A DNA stretch of 49,644 nucleotides from Akkermansia sp. (GTDB taxonomy: Bacteria; Verrucomicrobiota; Verrucomicrobiia; Verrucomicrobiales; Akkermansiaceae). The notes under the pieces are model-generated. The model worked only from the letters and a program-made list of their open reading frames with translations, was not told the DNA's origin and made no database searches. The position numbers and the translations under genes are program-made. Below are positions 34,620 to 48,386 of the stretch, in pieces. Every line of letters begins with the position of its first letter. Positions within the stretch are counted from its first letter, which is position 1. The DNA lies in NCBI GenBank assembly GCA_017546445.1, contig JAFYWX010000001.1, positions 1 to 49,644 of the forward strand, read 5' to 3'.

Positions 34620-34644
34620 TAAGATTTTCCTATTTTCATCTTAT

Positions 34645-35280
34645 ATGTCTCGCCCCTACGATCGTAAGTCCGGCACAGTGCGCGCCATTCCTGAAGCAAA
34701 GGACCAGTGGTACGTGCTGCATGTGCTTTCCAACAAGGAAGACCGCACGGTGGAGAACCTCAACCGCCTGTTTAAGGAGGACGAGGAGATGAATGCCCTG
34801 CTGCAGAGCGCCCCCCTGGTACCCAAGGAAAAGGTGGAGGACGTGCGCAATGGTAAGAAGTACATTTTGAACCGCAAGCTGTATCCTGGCTATGTGTATC
34901 TGAATTTTGCACTGCGTCGCCCGGATGGCTCCCTGAACAACGAGGCCTGGTATAAGATTCAGGCTGTGGATGGTGTCATCAGCTTCGCCTGTGGCCGCAA
35001 CAAGGAGCCGCTTCCCATGTCCAGGAAGGATGTGCAGGAACTCATGGCTGAGATTGAGCGCCGCAGTGGTGCTGCCCGCCCGAAGATTGCCTTTAACGTG
35101 GGCGAGGAAGTTGTGGTGCTGGAAGGTGCCTTCCAGGGTGAGCACGGCATCGTGGAAATGGTGGATGCTGAGCACGGTCGACTTCGTGTAGGCGTGACCA
35201 TGTTCGGCCGCTCCAACCCGCTGGACCTGCCGTATGCCCATGTGCAGCTTGTGCCCGATGACGAGAAGGGCAAAATCTGA
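34645..35280 (+). CDS. nusG: Transcription termination/antitermination factor NusG
   Basis: A 211-residue RNA polymerase-associated factor, longer than the E. coli protein (181) because of an extended N-terminus and an insert. The NGN domain starts at QWYVLHVLSNKEDRTV and has the family segment RKLYPGYVYLN; the KOW domain is seen in VGEEVVVLEGAFQGEHGIVEMVD split by the usual Gly turn. I choose the ATG at 34645, which follows secE without overlap; an earlier frame start at 34603 would overlap secE by 17 bases. Confidence 0.93.
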   Translation: MSRPYDRKSGTVRAIPEAKDQWYVLHVLSNKEDRTVENLNRLFKEDEEMNALLQSAPLVPKEKVEDVRNGKKYILNRKLYPGYVYLNFALRRPDGSLNNEAWYKIQAVDGVISFACGRNKEPLPMSRKDVQELMAEIERRSGAARPKIAFNVGEEVVVLEGAFQGEHGIVEMVDAEHGRLRVGVTMFGRSNPLDLPYAHVQLVPDDEKGKI

Positions 35281-35368
35281 TACCACTCCATAAGAGAACA
35301 GACAAGTTTCCCCGCCGCAGGGGACTGGTGGAAGCCAGTGAATGCGGCAAACCCAACATAACACAACC

Positions 35369-35797
35369 ATGGCAAAAGAAGTAGTTAAAATCATTAAGCT
35401 GCAGATTCCTGCCGGCGCTGCGAATCCCTCGCCGCCCGTGGGCCCTGCTCTTGGTCAGGCCGGTGTTAACATCATGGGCTTCTGCAAAGAGTTCAACGCA
35501 AAGACTCAGAAGCAGGCCGGTGACGTTCTCCCCGTCGTGATCACCGTATACAAGGACAAGTCCTTCGACTTCATCACCAAGCAGCCCCCGGCAGCACTTC
35601 TTCTCAAGAAGGCCGCTGGTATCAAGTCCGGCTCCGGCGAGCCGAACAAGACCAAGGTTGCCAAGATCTCCAAGGAGAAGCTGATGGAAATTGTCAACAC
35701 CAAGATGCCCGACTTCAACACCACGAATCCTGAGGCCGCTGCCCGCATCATTGCTGGTCAGGCTCGCCAGATGGGTATCGAGGTGGAAGGCATGTAA
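35369..35797 (+). CDS. rplK: 50S ribosomal protein L11
   Basis: A 142-residue ribosomal protein of the GTPase-associated centre, which binds 23S rRNA with L10. The N-terminal signature [20 protein letters not shown] and [12 protein letters not shown] are characteristic, and the C-terminal domain with [16 protein letters not shown] is complete. I choose the ATG at 35369; an in-frame start at 35342 would add nine unlikely residues. It comes 88 bases after nusG. Confidence 0.97.
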   Translation: MAKEVVKIIKLQIPAGAANPSPPVGPALGQAGVNIMGFCKEFNAKTQKQAGDVLPVVITVYKDKSFDFITKQPPAALLLKKAAGIKSGSGEPNKTKVAKISKEKLMEIVNTKMPDFNTTNPEAAARIIAGQARQMGIEVEGM

Positions 35798-35850
35798 CCC
35801 CTTCGCAGGAGGGAAAACCATATTAACCCCGAACGTACTGCTAAATAAAT

Positions 35851-36552
35851 ATGTCTACAAAACGCTCCAAGCGCTACAACGAGGCAGCTAAGCTTGTTGA
35901 TTCCAGCAAGAACTACGCTGTTGAGGAGGCTGTGGAACTGATGAAGAGCTTCCCCGCTCCGAAGTTCGACCCCACGGTCACCGTTTCCTTCCACCTGACG
36001 GTGGATCCCCGCAAGGCCGACCAGATGGTGCGTGGCTCCGTGGCCCTGCCCAATGGTACTGGTAAGAATGTTCGCGTCATCGTGTTTGCTCAGGGTGAGG
36101 CCGCTCAGGCTGCTCTGGAAGCCGGTGCCGAGAAAGTTGGTCTGGATGACCTGATTAAGGAAATCCAGAACGGTTATCTTGATTTCGACAGCGCAATCGC
36201 CACCCCGGACGCCATGGCCCAGGTGCGTAAGATTGCCCGTGTGCTCGGCCCGCGCGGCCTGATGCCCAACCCGAAGACCGGCACTGTGACGGATGACACC
36301 GCCAAGGCTGTTCGTGAGGTGAAGGCTGGTCGCGTTGACTTCAAGGTTGACAAGAACGCCAACATTTCCGCCGCTGTGGGTAAGCTTTCCTTCGAGAGCG
36401 ACAAGCTCGTTGAGAACGCCCGTGCATTCATCTCCGCCGTTGTTAAGGCCCGCCCCTCTGGTGCCAAGGGTGCTTACATCGCCGGTGTGACCATGTCCAG
36501 CTCCATGAATCCCGGTCTGTCCATCAGCCCCGTGGAGTACTCCAAGAACTAA
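35851..36552 (+). CDS. rplA: 50S ribosomal protein L1
   Basis: A 233-residue protein of the L1 stalk; in many bacteria L1 also represses its own mRNA. The signature [14 protein letters not shown] (about 130-143) is intact. The 53-base gap before it carries no clear Shine-Dalgarno sequence. The L1 mRNA-binding element usually found upstream of rplK was not identified with confidence. Confidence 0.97.
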   Translation: MSTKRSKRYNEAAKLVDSSKNYAVEEAVELMKSFPAPKFDPTVTVSFHLTVDPRKADQMVRGSVALPNGTGKNVRVIVFAQGEAAQAALEAGAEKVGLDDLIKEIQNGYLDFDSAIATPDAMAQVRKIARVLGPRGLMPNPKTGTVTDDTAKAVREVKAGRVDFKVDKNANISAAVGKLSFESDKLVENARAFISAVVKARPSGAKGAYIAGVTMSSSMNPGLSISPVEYSKN

Positions 36553-36572
36553 TCTGAACCACAAGAACTATT

Positions 36573-37103
36573 ATGAGCAACGAAAAGAAACTCAATCCTC
36601 ACAAGGGCGTTATCATCGATAGCCTCGTGGCCAAGGTTAACGCTTCTCCCTTCGTGCTGGTGTTCGATTACACTGGCGTGACGGTGCCGGAGTTCACCGA
36701 GCTGCGTGCCGCTCTGGCCGCCGCTGGTGCCAAGTGCGAAGTGGCCAAGAACACCTTCATGGCCAAGGCTATCGCCTCTGCCGGTCTGCCGGATATCTCT
36801 GCCTCCCTCAAGGGCCAGACTGCCTACATCATGGGCAACAGCGATGTGTGCGCCGCCGCCAAGGCTGTGAACACCTTCGCTAAGAAGTCCAAGAAGGCTG
36901 CCTGGAAGGCTGGTATCCTGGACGGCGCTGAGCTGACCGCTGATAAGATTAAGGCCCTGGGCGACCTGCCCAGCCGCGAAGTTCTGCTGGCCACCCTGCT
37001 TGGTACCATCAACGGTGCCGGTGCTGCTCTGGCCCGCGTCATCCAGGCCTACGTCGACAAGGAAAATGGTGGTGCAACGGAAGAAACTTCCGCTGCAGAG
37101 TAA
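36573..37103 (+). CDS. rplJ: 50S ribosomal protein L10
   Basis: A 176-residue stalk base protein that carries L7/L12 dimers. It has the family start HKGVIIDSLVAKV and the segment FVLVFDYTGVTVPEFTELR. The C-terminal helix that binds L12 follows TLLGTINGAGAALARVIQAY. Only 20 bases separate it from rplA, so there is no space for the long L10 leader known from E. coli. It is followed by a structured 153-base gap before rplL. Confidence 0.96.
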   Translation: MSNEKKLNPHKGVIIDSLVAKVNASPFVLVFDYTGVTVPEFTELRAALAAAGAKCEVAKNTFMAKAIASAGLPDISASLKGQTAYIMGNSDVCAAAKAVNTFAKKSKKAAWKAGILDGAELTADKIKALGDLPSREVLLATLLGTINGAGAALARVIQAYVDKENGGATEETSAAE

Positions 37104-37122
37104 AAAAAGACTTGAACAGATG

Positions 37123-37221
37123 GCGGCGGTGTGGTATCAACTGCCCGCCGCCTGAAAAAATTAGGCTCTCTGTCGGCTCTCCGGCCGGTGAGAACTGAAA
37201 TGGATGGGGAGCCCCCATCCG
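37123..37221 (+). other. Structured rplJ-rplL intergenic region
   Basis: Two perfect stems: 37123-37130 with 37146-37153 (8 bp), and 37203-37210 with 37214-37221 (8 bp, 3-base loop). A palindrome CCGGCCGG lies between them at 37182-37189. No strong T-run follows the first stem, so this is more likely an RNA processing or translation-control element than a terminator. It could help produce the high L12 level. Confidence 0.6.
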
Positions 37222-37256
37222 CGACAAGAACCAATTAAATAGAAAAAAATACTACA

Positions 37257-37628
37257 ATGGCTGATATCAATACTATCGCTGAGGAACTTGGCAAGCTTAC
37301 CATCCTGGAGGCTGCTGAGCTTGTGAAGATGCTGGAAGAGAAGTGGGGCGTTTCCGCCGCTGCTCCCGTTGCCGCCGCTGCTGCTCCCGCCGCTGCTGAG
37401 GCTGCTGAGGAGAAGACCGACTTCGACGTTGAGCTGACCGACGCTGGTGCAAGCAAGATCAACGTGATTAAGGTTGTGCGTACCGTGAAGCCCGGTCTGG
37501 GTCTGGCTGACGCCAAGAAGATCGTTGAGAGCGCTCCCGCTATCCTGCTCGAAGGCGTTTCCAAGGAGGAAGCCGACAAGGCCAAGGCCGAACTCGAGAA
37601 GGCTGGCGCCAAGGTCACCATCAAGTAA
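37257..37628 (+). CDS. rplL: 50S ribosomal protein L7/L12
   Basis: A 123-residue stalk protein that recruits translation GTPases. It has the N-terminal dimer domain ([20 protein letters not shown]), an Ala-rich hinge (about 38-52) and the C-terminal domain with [21 protein letters not shown] split over the conserved KxxVIKxVR and GLGLxxAK motifs. Length is normal. Confidence 0.97.
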   Translation: MADINTIAEELGKLTILEAAELVKMLEEKWGVSAAAPVAAAAAPAAAEAAEEKTDFDVELTDAGASKINVIKVVRTVKPGLGLADAKKIVESAPAILLEGVSKEEADKAKAELEKAGAKVTIK

Positions 37629-37639
37629 CCTTTCGTTTT

Positions 37640-37682
37640 ACACGAAGCAGGAGGGGATTACTGTCCTCTCCTGCCTTCGTGT
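37640..37682 (+). other. Long hairpin after rplL, possible attenuator or RNase III site
   Basis: Arms 37640-37657 and about 37664-37682 pair over roughly 17 bp with one bulge. There is no T-run after it. The rplL-rpoB gap of E. coli is known to hold an attenuator and an RNase III site, and this hairpin has the same position. Confidence 0.6.
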
Positions 37683-37769
37683 CCCTCCGTTTCTGGCTGA
37701 ATTCGGAGTGTTTTTTAAGCCATTTACTGTCATAATTTTATAAAACTCTCTCGTGCGCGTGCGCACGTA

Positions 37770-37853
37770 GAATCGACCCGGGGCAGGGGAGAGGCTGCCG
37801 AAATGCTCCGGGTCGGTTCTACAAAAGGAACCGACCGGCACCTGGCCAGGTGC
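37770..37853 (+). promoter_or_regulatory. rpoB leader with mutually exclusive stems
   Basis: Stem A pairs 37770-37781 with 37808-37819 (12 bp including one G-T) and encloses a small hairpin at 37782-37799. Stem B pairs 37811-37819 with 37828-37836 (9 bp, perfect). The two stems share 37811-37819, so only one can form at a time. A perfect 16-base palindrome follows at 37838-37853, and rpoB starts at 37877. A smaller stem lies upstream (37752-37758 with 37761-37767). Confidence 0.6.
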
Positions 37854-37876
37854 ACAACTCCATCTCCGACAACTCC

Positions 37877-41941
<4,065 letters not shown>

Positions 41942-41951
41942 ACCTGTAACC

Positions 41952-41983
41952 GCTGCCCGGCGAGTTAACCCAAGCCGGGCAGC
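41952..41983 (+). other. Hairpin between rpoB and rpoC
   Basis: A perfect 10-bp GC stem (41952-41961 with 41974-41983), 12-base loop, no T-run. Probably an mRNA processing or stability element. Confidence 0.5.
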
Positions 41984-42012
41984 ATTCCCAAACCTCTCAA
42001 AAATATACTAAT

Positions 42013-45000
42013 ATGTCTTTTAACGACCTTAATAACGAGAAGCCCAAGAACTTCGATCAGGTTTGCATCACCGTGGCCAGCCCGGATGATATCCTGAGCT
42101 GGTCCAGCGGCGAGGTCAAGAACCCGGAGACGATTAACTACCGTACCTTCAAGCCTGAGAAGGGCGGTCTGTTCTGCGAACGCATCTTCGGCCCGACCCG
42201 CGACATGGAATGCTCCTGCGGCCGCTACAAGCGCGCCAAGAACAAGGGCATGATCTGCGACCGTTGCGGTGTGGAGGTGACTACCGCCCGCGTGCGTCGT
42301 GAGCGCATGGGCCACATTAACCTGGCTGTGCCGGTGACCCACATCTGGTTCTACAAGTGCATGCCCAGCCGCATCGGTCTCATGCTCGACCTGACCGCCC
42401 GCGACCTGGAGCGTATCATTTACTACGAGGATTACATCGTTATCGATCCCCGTGATGTGGCCGGCATCGAGCGCGGCCAGATTCTGACCGAGGAGGAGTA
42501 CGAGGAACTCGTGGAGGACTACGGCGATGACGCCCCCGAGGCAGGCATGGGTGCTGCCGCTATTCAGCGCCTTCTGGCCACCATCGACCTGGATGCCCTC
42601 GTGGACGAGCTGCGCCAGGAGATGGAGAAGACCAACTCCAAGCAGAACAAGCGTAAGCTGGCCAAGCGCCTTCAGCTGGTGCAGGGCTTCCGCATGAGCG
42701 GCTGCAAGCCGGAGTGGATGGTGCTTACCACGCTGCCCGTGATTCCCCCGGACCTGCGTCCCCTCGTTCCGCTGCCCGGTGGCCGCTTTGCCACCAGTGA
42801 CCTGAACGACCTGTACCGCCGCGTCATCAACCGTAACAACCGTCTGCGCGAGCTTTCCGCTCTTCAGACCCCCGAGGTGATTAAGCGCAACGAAATGCGC
42901 ATGCTGCAGGAGGCTGTGGACGCTCTGTTCGACAACGGCCGCCATGGCCGCCACGTGACTGGCGCCGGCAACCGTCCGCTGAAGTCCCTTTCCGACATGC
43001 TGAAGGGCAAGAGCGGTCGTTTCCGTCAGAACCTGCTTGGTAAGCGTGTGGACTACTCCGGCCGTTCTGTGATTGTGATTGGTCCGAACCTGAAGATGAA
43101 CCAGTGCGGTCTTCCCAAGAAGATGGCTCTGAGCCTGTTCGAACCCTTCATCATCCACCGCCTCAAGGAGCTTGGCTATGTGCACACCGTGCGTTCCGCT
43201 AAGAAGATGATTGACCGCAAGGAGTCCATCGTGTGGGATATCCTGGAAGAAGTGACCAAGGGCCACCCGGTGTTCCTGAACCGTGCTCCTACGCTGCACC
43301 GTCTTTCCATCCAGGCTTTCGAGCCTGTGCTGATTGAAGGTTCCGCTATCCGTCTGCACCCGCTCGTATGTACCGGCTATAACGCTGACTTCGACGGTGA
43401 CCAGATGGCTGTGCACGTACCGCTGAGCGTGGAAGCCCAGCTGGAGGCCCGCCTCCTCATGCTGGCCCCCAACAACATCTTCTCCCCGGCCTCCGGTAAG
43501 CCCATCTGCACGCCCTCTCAGGATATCATTCTGGGTTCCTACTACCTGACGCACACCCGCGCCAAGGAAGTGAAGGAGCACCAGGATAACCAGGAGCTGT
43601 TGCCCCTCTTCGAGTCCATCTCCGAAGTGGAGTTCGCTATCGCTGCCCGCAAGATTGGCTACCACCAGTGGATCCGTCTCAAGAACCCGGATTACGGCAA
43701 GACCGGTGCCGAGTTCGAGAAGATGGCCTACAACCAGGAGAACGTGGACCGCAAGACTCTTGTGACCACCGCTGGCCGTGTGCGTTTCAACGAAATCTGG
43801 CCGGATGAAATGGGCTACATCAACCGCAACGTGGGTAAGAAGCAGCTGGGTGACATCATCTGGCGCTGCTACCAGACCTGCGGTCAGAAGCGCACTGTGG
43901 AGACTCTGGACGCCCTCAAGTCCCTGGGTTATAAGGAAGCTACCCGTTCCGGTTGCTCCATCGGTATCGTTGACATGGTGGTGCCCGAGAACAAGGACGG
44001 CGTGATTTCCGCTGCATATGAAGAGGTTGCCAAGGTGACCGAGCAGTATGAAGAGGGTCTTATCACCAACGGCGAACGTTACGATAAGGTGATTAACATC
44101 TGGTCTACGGCTACGGACGCCATTCAGAAGGAACTTTACACCAAGCTGGAGTACAACGAAGGCTCCGCAGTGGCCAGCCCTCTGTACATGATGGTGGATT
44201 CCGGTGCTCGTGGTAACAAGGCCCAGATTAAGCAGCTTTCCGGTATGCGTGGTCTTATGGCCAAGCCCTCCGGTGAAATTATCGAACGCCCCATTACCTC
44301 CAACTTCCGTGAAGGTCTGTCCGTGCTGGAGTACTTCATCTCCACCCACGGTGCCCGTAAGGGTCTGGCTGACACCGCTCTTAAGACCGCTGACTCCGGT
44401 TACATGACCCGTAAGCTGGTGGACGTGGCTCAGGACGTGATTGTGCGCAGCGTGGATTGTGGTACCGAGAATGGTATCACCATGACCGCAATCTTCGACG
44501 GTGAGGACGAAATCGCTACCCTGGCTCAGCGTATCTATGGTCGCGTGACCTGCGACGATATCTACGACCCGACCACCCGCGAGCTTATCGTGGGCAAGAA
44601 CGAGATTATCACCGATGAGGCCGCCAAGCACATCGAGAAGGTGGGTATCGAGAAGGTGAAGGTGCGTTCCGTGCTGACCTGCAGCATGTCCAAGGGTTGC
44701 TGCGCCAAGTGCTACGGTCTGAACCTGGCTACCGGCCAGAGCGTGAAGGTTGGTGAGGCTGTGGGTATTATCGCTGCTCAGTCCATCGGTGAGCCCGGTA
44801 CTCAGCTGACCATGCGTACCTTCCACGTGGGTGGTACCGCTACCGCAGCTGCCAGCCGTCCTGAGTATGTGGCCAAGAGTGCTGGTACCGTCATTTACGA
44901 CGAGAACCTGCGCGACCGCTGCGTAGAGGACGAGAATGGCAACATGGTGGTTCTCTGCAAGAACGGCAGCGTGAAGGTGTACGATGCTGAAGGCAAGGAA

Positions 45001-46287
45001 CTGGAGTCCTACTCTCTGGCCATGGGTGCTGTACTTCGCGTGAAGGACGGTGCCAAGGTAGAGGCTGGTGACCTGGTGGCTGAATGGGATCCCTTCGCCA
45101 TTCCGGTTATCTCCGAAGTGGGCGGTACCGTTGAGTTCCAGGATATGATTGAGGGTATTACCTGCCGCACCGAGTCCGGTCACACCGAATCCGGTAAGGG
45201 TACCACCGTCATCATCGACCACCGTCAGGACCTGGCTCCGCGTGTGATTGTGCACACCGCCAAGCCCGGTTCCGATAAGGACAAGCCCCGCTCCTACACC
45301 ATCCCGACTGGTGCCTACCTCGTGGTGAGCAACAAGCAGAAGATCACCGCTGGTGCTCAGCTGGCCAAGACTCCCCGCAAGGTGCAGAAGACGAACGACA
45401 TTACCGGTGGTCTTCCCCGCGTGGCCGAGCTCTTCGAAGCCCGCCGCCCGAAGGATACCTGCACGCTGGCTGAAATGGACGGTATCGTCTCCATTGATGA
45501 CGCCATGATTCGCGGTAAGAAGGTTGTGACGGTGTACCGTGATGCCGCCGCCAAGGAGGCAGCTACCAAGAGCCGCAAGCGCTCCACCAAGCTGCAGACC
45601 AGCGACGAGTACGAGGGTACCATCGCCATCAAGCACCTTGTGCCCATGGACCGCCACATCATCGTGCACGATGGCGACTATGTGCGCGCCGGTGAGCCGC
45701 TTTCCGACGGTTCCGAGGCTTCTGATGAAATTCTCCGCATCTGCGGTAAGGACGCTCTGCAGGAGCACCTCGTGAACAAGGTGCAGCAGGTGTACCGTGT
45801 GCAGGGTGTGGAAATTAACGACAAGCACGTGGAAATCATCGTTTCCCAGATGCTGCGCAAGGTGCGCGTGAAGGACCCGGGTGATACCGGCCTGCTCTGG
45901 GGTGACGAGGTGGACCGCACTACGCTTGAGCGCATCAATAAGGAGACTGTGGAGCAGCACGGCCGCCCGGCTGACAGCGAGCCCATCCTCCTGGGTATCA
46001 CCAAGGCCTCCCTCAAGACGGATTCCTTCATCTCCGCCGCTTCCTTCCAGGACACCACGCGTGTGCTGACCGAGGCTGCCACGCTCGGCAAGGTGGATAT
46101 GCTCGAAGGCTTCAAGGAAAACGTGATTCTGGGTCACCTTATCCCGGCTGGTACCGGCTTCTCCCAGTACCGCAACATCGTTGTGGAGCCGGCAGAGGGT
46201 GCCACCCCGATTCCCCGCGCCACCTACTTCGACGACGAGGATATGCCGCTGTCTGACGACACGCTCTCCGTGGGTGCCGATGAGTAA
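42013..46287 (+). CDS. rpoC: RNA polymerase beta' subunit
   Basis: A 1424-residue catalytic subunit. The N-terminal zinc site shows CSCGRYK (Cys67, Cys69) and ICDRCG (Cys82, Cys85). The active-site motif NADFDGDQ (457-464) supplies the Mg-binding Asp residues. The second zinc site appears in [16 protein letters not shown]. It ends with an acidic tail that resembles that of RpoB but is shorter. It follows rpoB after 71 bases and is closed by a strong terminator, so it ends the operon. Confidence 0.99.
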   Translation: MSFNDLNNEKPKNFDQVCITVASPDDILSWSSGEVKNPETINYRTFKPEKGGLFCERIFGPTRDMECSCGRYKRAKNKGMICDRCGVEVTTARVRRERMGHINLAVPVTHIWFYKCMPSRIGLMLDLTARDLERIIYYEDYIVIDPRDVAGIERGQILTEEEYEELVEDYGDDAPEAGMGAAAIQRLLATIDLDALVDELRQEMEKTNSKQNKRKLAKRLQLVQGFRMSGCKPEWMVLTTLPVIPPDLRPLVPLPGGRFATSDLNDLYRRVINRNNRLRELSALQTPEVIKRNEMRMLQEAVDALFDNGRHGRHVTGAGNRPLKSLSDMLKGKSGRFRQNLLGKRVDYSGRSVIVIGPNLKMNQCGLPKKMALSLFEPFIIHRLKELGYVHTVRSAKKMIDRKESIVWDILEEVTKGHPVFLNRAPTLHRLSIQAFEPVLIEGSAIRLHPLVCTGYNADFDGDQMAVHVPLSVEAQLEARLLMLAPNNIFSPASGKPICTPSQDIILGSYYLTHTRAKEVKEHQDNQELLPLFESISEVEFAIAARKIGYHQWIRLKNPDYGKTGAEFEKMAYNQENVDRKTLVTTAGRVRFNEIWPDEMGYINRNVGKKQLGDIIWRCYQTCGQKRTVETLDALKSLGYKEATRSGCSIGIVDMVVPENKDGVISAAYEEVAKVTEQYEEGLITNGERYDKVINIWSTATDAIQKELYTKLEYNEGSAVASPLYMMVDSGARGNKAQIKQLSGMRGLMAKPSGEIIERPITSNFREGLSVLEYFISTHGARKGLADTALKTADSGYMTRKLVDVAQDVIVRSVDCGTENGITMTAIFDGEDEIATLAQRIYGRVTCDDIYDPTTRELIVGKNEIITDEAAKHIEKVGIEKVKVRSVLTCSMSKGCCAKCYGLNLATGQSVKVGEAVGIIAAQSIGEPGTQLTMRTFHVGGTATAAASRPEYVAKSAGTVIYDENLRDRCVEDENGNMVVLCKNGSVKVYDAEGKELESYSLAMGAVLRVKDGAKVEAGDLVAEWDPFAIPVISEVGGTVEFQDMIEGITCRTESGHTESGKGTTVIIDHRQDLAPRVIVHTAKPGSDKDKPRSYTIPTGAYLVVSNKQKITAGAQLAKTPRKVQKTNDITGGLPRVAELFEARRPKDTCTLAEMDGIVSIDDAMIRGKKVVTVYRDAAAKEAATKSRKRSTKLQTSDEYEGTIAIKHLVPMDRHIIVHDGDYVRAGEPLSDGSEASDEILRICGKDALQEHLVNKVQQVYRVQGVEINDKHVEIIVSQMLRKVRVKDPGDTGLLWGDEVDRTTLERINKETVEQHGRPADSEPILLGITKASLKTDSFISAASFQDTTRVLTEAATLGKVDMLEGFKENVILGHLIPAGTGFSQYRNIVVEPAEGATPIPRATYFDDEDMPLSDDTLSVGADE

Positions 46288-46314
46288 TCGGTGATGCTCA
46301 CCAGATAAACTTCA

Positions 46315-46350
46315 CGCCCGGTATTGCTCAGTGCAATACCGGGCGTTTTC
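46315..46350 (+). terminator. Terminator after rpoC
   Basis: A perfect 13-bp stem (46315-46327 with 46333-46345), a 5-base loop and TTTTC. The hairpin also lies on the 3' side of the convergent glycosyltransferase gene. Confidence 0.88.
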
Positions 46351-46386
46351 GATTTGCTTGAATGAAGGAGAAATCTGTTCGGCTAT

Positions 46387-47484
46387 TCAGAGCAGGCCGG
46401 GCAGGGTGGCTGCCTGGAAACAGGGCTGCCAGGTGGTGGCAATAGCAGTGGCCTGGCGGGTGCCATTCTCCCACTGCTGGAGCTCTGCCAGCAGGGCGGT
46501 GCTCAGGGCTTCTGCTGTGTCTTCTGCCGCCACGGTGCCGGAGTTTTTGCTGGTGTACCACTGCACCACGCTGAGGAGGGGGCGCGGCGGGCAGACCACG
46601 CTGCAACCGCAGCAGAGGGCTTCTGCCGAGGCGCCGTGTGAGCCTTCGCTTTCCGAGGTGCAGAGCGAGATGCTGGCTGCATTGCAAAGCCGGCTGAGCT
46701 GCGCGTGGCTGCACTGGCCGTGCAGGTGGATACGCTGCTGCAGGGGGGAGGGCAGGGCGCTGTGCCAGGCCTGAAGCTCTGGTGTGAGTGTTCCGCAGAT
46801 ATCGGCCTGTGCTGTGCTGTGCTGCCGGAGTGTCATTTCCAGAGTCTGCATCATGAGCGGAGTGCGTTTCACCGGGTATTGCCAGCTGCCTGTGCAGATG
46901 ATGCGTGGCTGTTTGGTCGTTCCGTCGTATCGGAAGCAGCTGTTGACCGGGGTGGGGAACTCGTGGCATTTGTTCGCAATGCCTGCTCCGTAGGATGCAT
47001 CGTTGCGGAACGATTCAATACACGGACCGGAGCTTGTAATGGCGTGTGCATAGCCCAGGTGCAGCCGACGAAGCAGATTAACGGCACAATCCTTGAGAAC
47101 GTTCAGAACGCGGTTTCCCGGGCGGCTCAGATGCTCGTGCAGCTCACCGCTGGAATCAAAATGAATGATGAGCTTTAATCCGGCCTTGCGGATAGCCCGG
47201 GCAATGCGCGTGTAGCGCGGGTCTCCCCAGGAATAGAGGATTACGGCATCTATACCCAGTGATTTCCACCAGGCTGGCTGGCGCAGCCTGCTCATGGGAA
47301 CGCGCAGTAGTTCCTCTGATTTCAGGTCGTCCTCCCACGCGGGGAGGGGCATGATAACCCGGCAGGAGTATCCCTGCTGCCGCAGCTCCCGGCAGATGAG
47401 CCCGGTATCCCGTGTGTAGAACGTCGGGTTCGCATGGAAGGCTACCGGGGTGCAGGTTGCAAATCTGAAAGGGCCGGGGTGCAT
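46387..47484 (-). CDS. GT-B glycosyltransferase (family 4-like)
   Basis: A 365-residue cytoplasmic or membrane-associated transferase for cell-surface glycans. The C-terminal domain has the family-4 hallmark SESEGSHGASAEALCCG (about 292-308), with the nucleotide-sugar-binding Glu positions, and ICTGSWQYPVKRTPLM at the start of the second Rossmann domain. No membrane segment is seen. The donor and acceptor cannot be read from sequence. It is monocistronic with its own promoter. A GT2 gene lies 1.9 kb away on the same strand, but the two are not in one operon. Confidence 0.85.
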   Translation of the reverse strand: MHPGPFRFATCTPVAFHANPTFYTRDTGLICRELRQQGYSCRVIMPLPAWEDDLKSEELLRVPMSRLRQPAWWKSLGIDAVILYSWGDPRYTRIARAIRKAGLKLIIHFDSSGELHEHLSRPGNRVLNVLKDCAVNLLRRLHLGYAHAITSSGPCIESFRNDASYGAGIANKCHEFPTPVNSCFRYDGTTKQPRIICTGSWQYPVKRTPLMMQTLEMTLRQHSTAQADICGTLTPELQAWHSALPSPLQQRIHLHGQCSHAQLSRLCNAASISLCTSESEGSHGASAEALCCGCSVVCPPRPLLSVVQWYTSKNSGTVAAEDTAEALSTALLAELQQWENGTRQATAIATTWQPCFQAATLPGLL

Positions 47485-47502
47485 GGTGGATTCAGTGTTC
47501 TC

Positions 47503-47531
47503 AGAATACTTGCTCTGCCGGGGGGAGTCAA
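47503..47531 (-). promoter_or_regulatory. Promoter candidate for the GT4 gene
   Basis: Minus strand: TTGACT, 17 bases, TATTCT. Eighteen bases separate it from the start codon, predicting a leader of about 11 bases. Confidence 0.6.
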
Positions 47532-47546
47532 GCTCTATTATGCAAG

Positions 47547-47577
47547 CGCGCCGGATAGTGTGATACTATCCGGCGCG
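47547..47577. other. 13-bp perfect inverted repeat downstream of the small gene
   Basis: Arms 47547-47559 and 47565-47577, 5-base loop. It has no T-run on either side, so a terminator role is uncertain. Confidence 0.6.
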
Positions 47578-47604
47578 GTATAGGAAAAATCTTTAGTTCT
47601 GCAA

Positions 47605-47832
47605 TCAGGCTGCAATGCCGAAATGGCGCTGAATATCTTCAAAGATGCGGTCGCGGAGACGACGTGCCCTCTCGATATTGCGTGTCTTGAGGGAGAAACG
47701 CAGGCGCTCGGCTGTTGCGTCGGGCTTGTGCACGGTTACGTGGCACCACCACACACCACGGTTGTTCCAGAGGTGGTGGTTGAGGTTTTCGTCATTGATA
47801 CGAAGCGCGATCTTGGTCTGTTGCGGGGTCAT
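47605..47832 (-). CDS. Small protein resembling the arm-binding domain of tyrosine integrases
   Basis: A 75-residue basic protein. The pattern RGVWWCHVTVHKPDAT, LRFSLKTRN, then IERARRLRDRIFED looks like the N-terminal beta-sheet plus helix of phage integrases, which binds arm DNA, or a related DNA-binding sheet. No catalytic domain follows: the frame stops after FGIAA. It may be a free-standing DNA-binding protein, a domesticated fragment or an unrelated fold of similar pattern. It is transcribed on the minus strand between rpmB and the GT4 gene. No Shine-Dalgarno sequence. Confidence 0.6.
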   Translation of the reverse strand: MTPQQTKIALRINDENLNHHLWNNRGVWWCHVTVHKPDATAERLRFSLKTRNIERARRLRDRIFEDIQRHFGIAA

Positions 47833-47862
47833 TTTGAGTAGAATTTATCTATAAAGTTAAAG

Positions 47863-47880
47863 GCAGGGTGTTATCCCTGC
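47863..47880 (-). other. Small hairpin between rpmB and the 75-residue gene
   Basis: A 6-bp stem (47863-47868 with 47875-47880), 6-base loop. Read on the minus strand it is followed by a weak T-rich stretch, so it may act as a poor terminator after rpmB. The rest of the 152-base gap shows nothing clear. Confidence 0.4.
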
Positions 47881-47984
47881 AGGAGTGTCCGCGTTCGTTT
47901 CTGAACCACCGTGCGGCACCTCCAGGTCTGGCTTTTTGTTTGTAGACACAGGAGGTAACCGCTCCGTTCAAAAAAGAGCAGGAT

Positions 47985-48263
47985 TTAGTAAAGAATCCCG
48001 GCCTTCTTGAGCGTGTTGTAGGCACCGTTCTTGGAGATGGTGCGCAGAGCCTTGCAGGAAAGCTTCATGCGAAGGTAGCCACCCTTGCCACCGTTGAGCT
48101 CGGGCACCCAGATGCGCTTCTCCTGGAGGTTGGGGTACACAGTGCGGTTCACCACCTTGGTGACGTGACGGCCGATACCGCCCTTCTTCTTGGCAAGACC
48201 GGAACGATGAATGCGACGGCCCTTGTGCGGCATGGCAAATGTGATATTGCAAATACGGGACAT
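47985..48263 (-). CDS. rpmB: 50S ribosomal protein L28
   Basis: A 92-residue basic ribosomal protein. The start SRICNITF and the C-terminal half (PNLQEKRIWVPE, RMKLSCKALRTISKNG) match L28. The Cys pairs of zinc-binding L28 forms are not complete. It is encoded alone; rpmG (L33), a frequent neighbour, is not seen nearby. Own promoter upstream. Confidence 0.94.
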   Translation of the reverse strand: MSRICNITFAMPHKGRRIHRSGLAKKKGGIGRHVTKVVNRTVYPNLQEKRIWVPELNGGKGGYLRMKLSCKALRTISKNGAYNTLKKAGILY

Positions 48264-48302
48264 AAGATGTTCTAGGTGACGTTAAAAATAAAGCGGTGCG
48301 CT

Positions 48303-48330
48303 ATTTTACACAATTTGTGCGTTGCGTCAA
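48303..48330 (-). promoter_or_regulatory. Promoter of rpmB
   Basis: Minus strand: TTGACG, 16 bases, TAAAAT. The -35 context TTGACGCAAC recurs exactly upstream of the GT2 gene (49403-49431). Leader about 33 bases. Confidence 0.65.
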
Positions 48331-48386
48331 GCAAAACTACACCTTTTGTCTAAAAATGTGCAATTAAGGAGGGTATTCGGCAGAAA

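Noticed and set aside
36553..36572. L10-type leader RNA upstream of rplJ
   Set aside because: Only 20 bases lie between rplA and rplJ, which is too short for the known L10 leader.
37725..37745. Separate promoter for rpoB (TTTACT and CATAAT/TATAAA-like bases)
   Set aside because: No pair with acceptable spacing could be found, and transcription from upstream ribosomal genes is expected.
41965..46137. A 1390-codon open frame antisense to rpoC, with similar ones opposite rpoB (37730-41527), tuf (32973-34247) and ftsZ (12349-13857)
   Set aside because: The sense strands are certain genes with strong codon bias. They avoid codons such as TTA, CTA and TCA, which leaves the antisense frame free of stops. 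The translated antisense frames show His/Val/Gly/Leu-rich low-complexity sequence with no domain.
47547..47577. The 13-bp inverted repeat as a terminator of the 75-residue gene
   Set aside because: Neither side has a T-run, so a standard intrinsic terminator is not supported. It is kept as an inverted repeat only.
47605..47832. Mobile element or prophage remnant around the integrase-like small protein
   Set aside because: No integrase catalytic domain, phage genes, direct repeats or tRNA attachment site are visible nearby.
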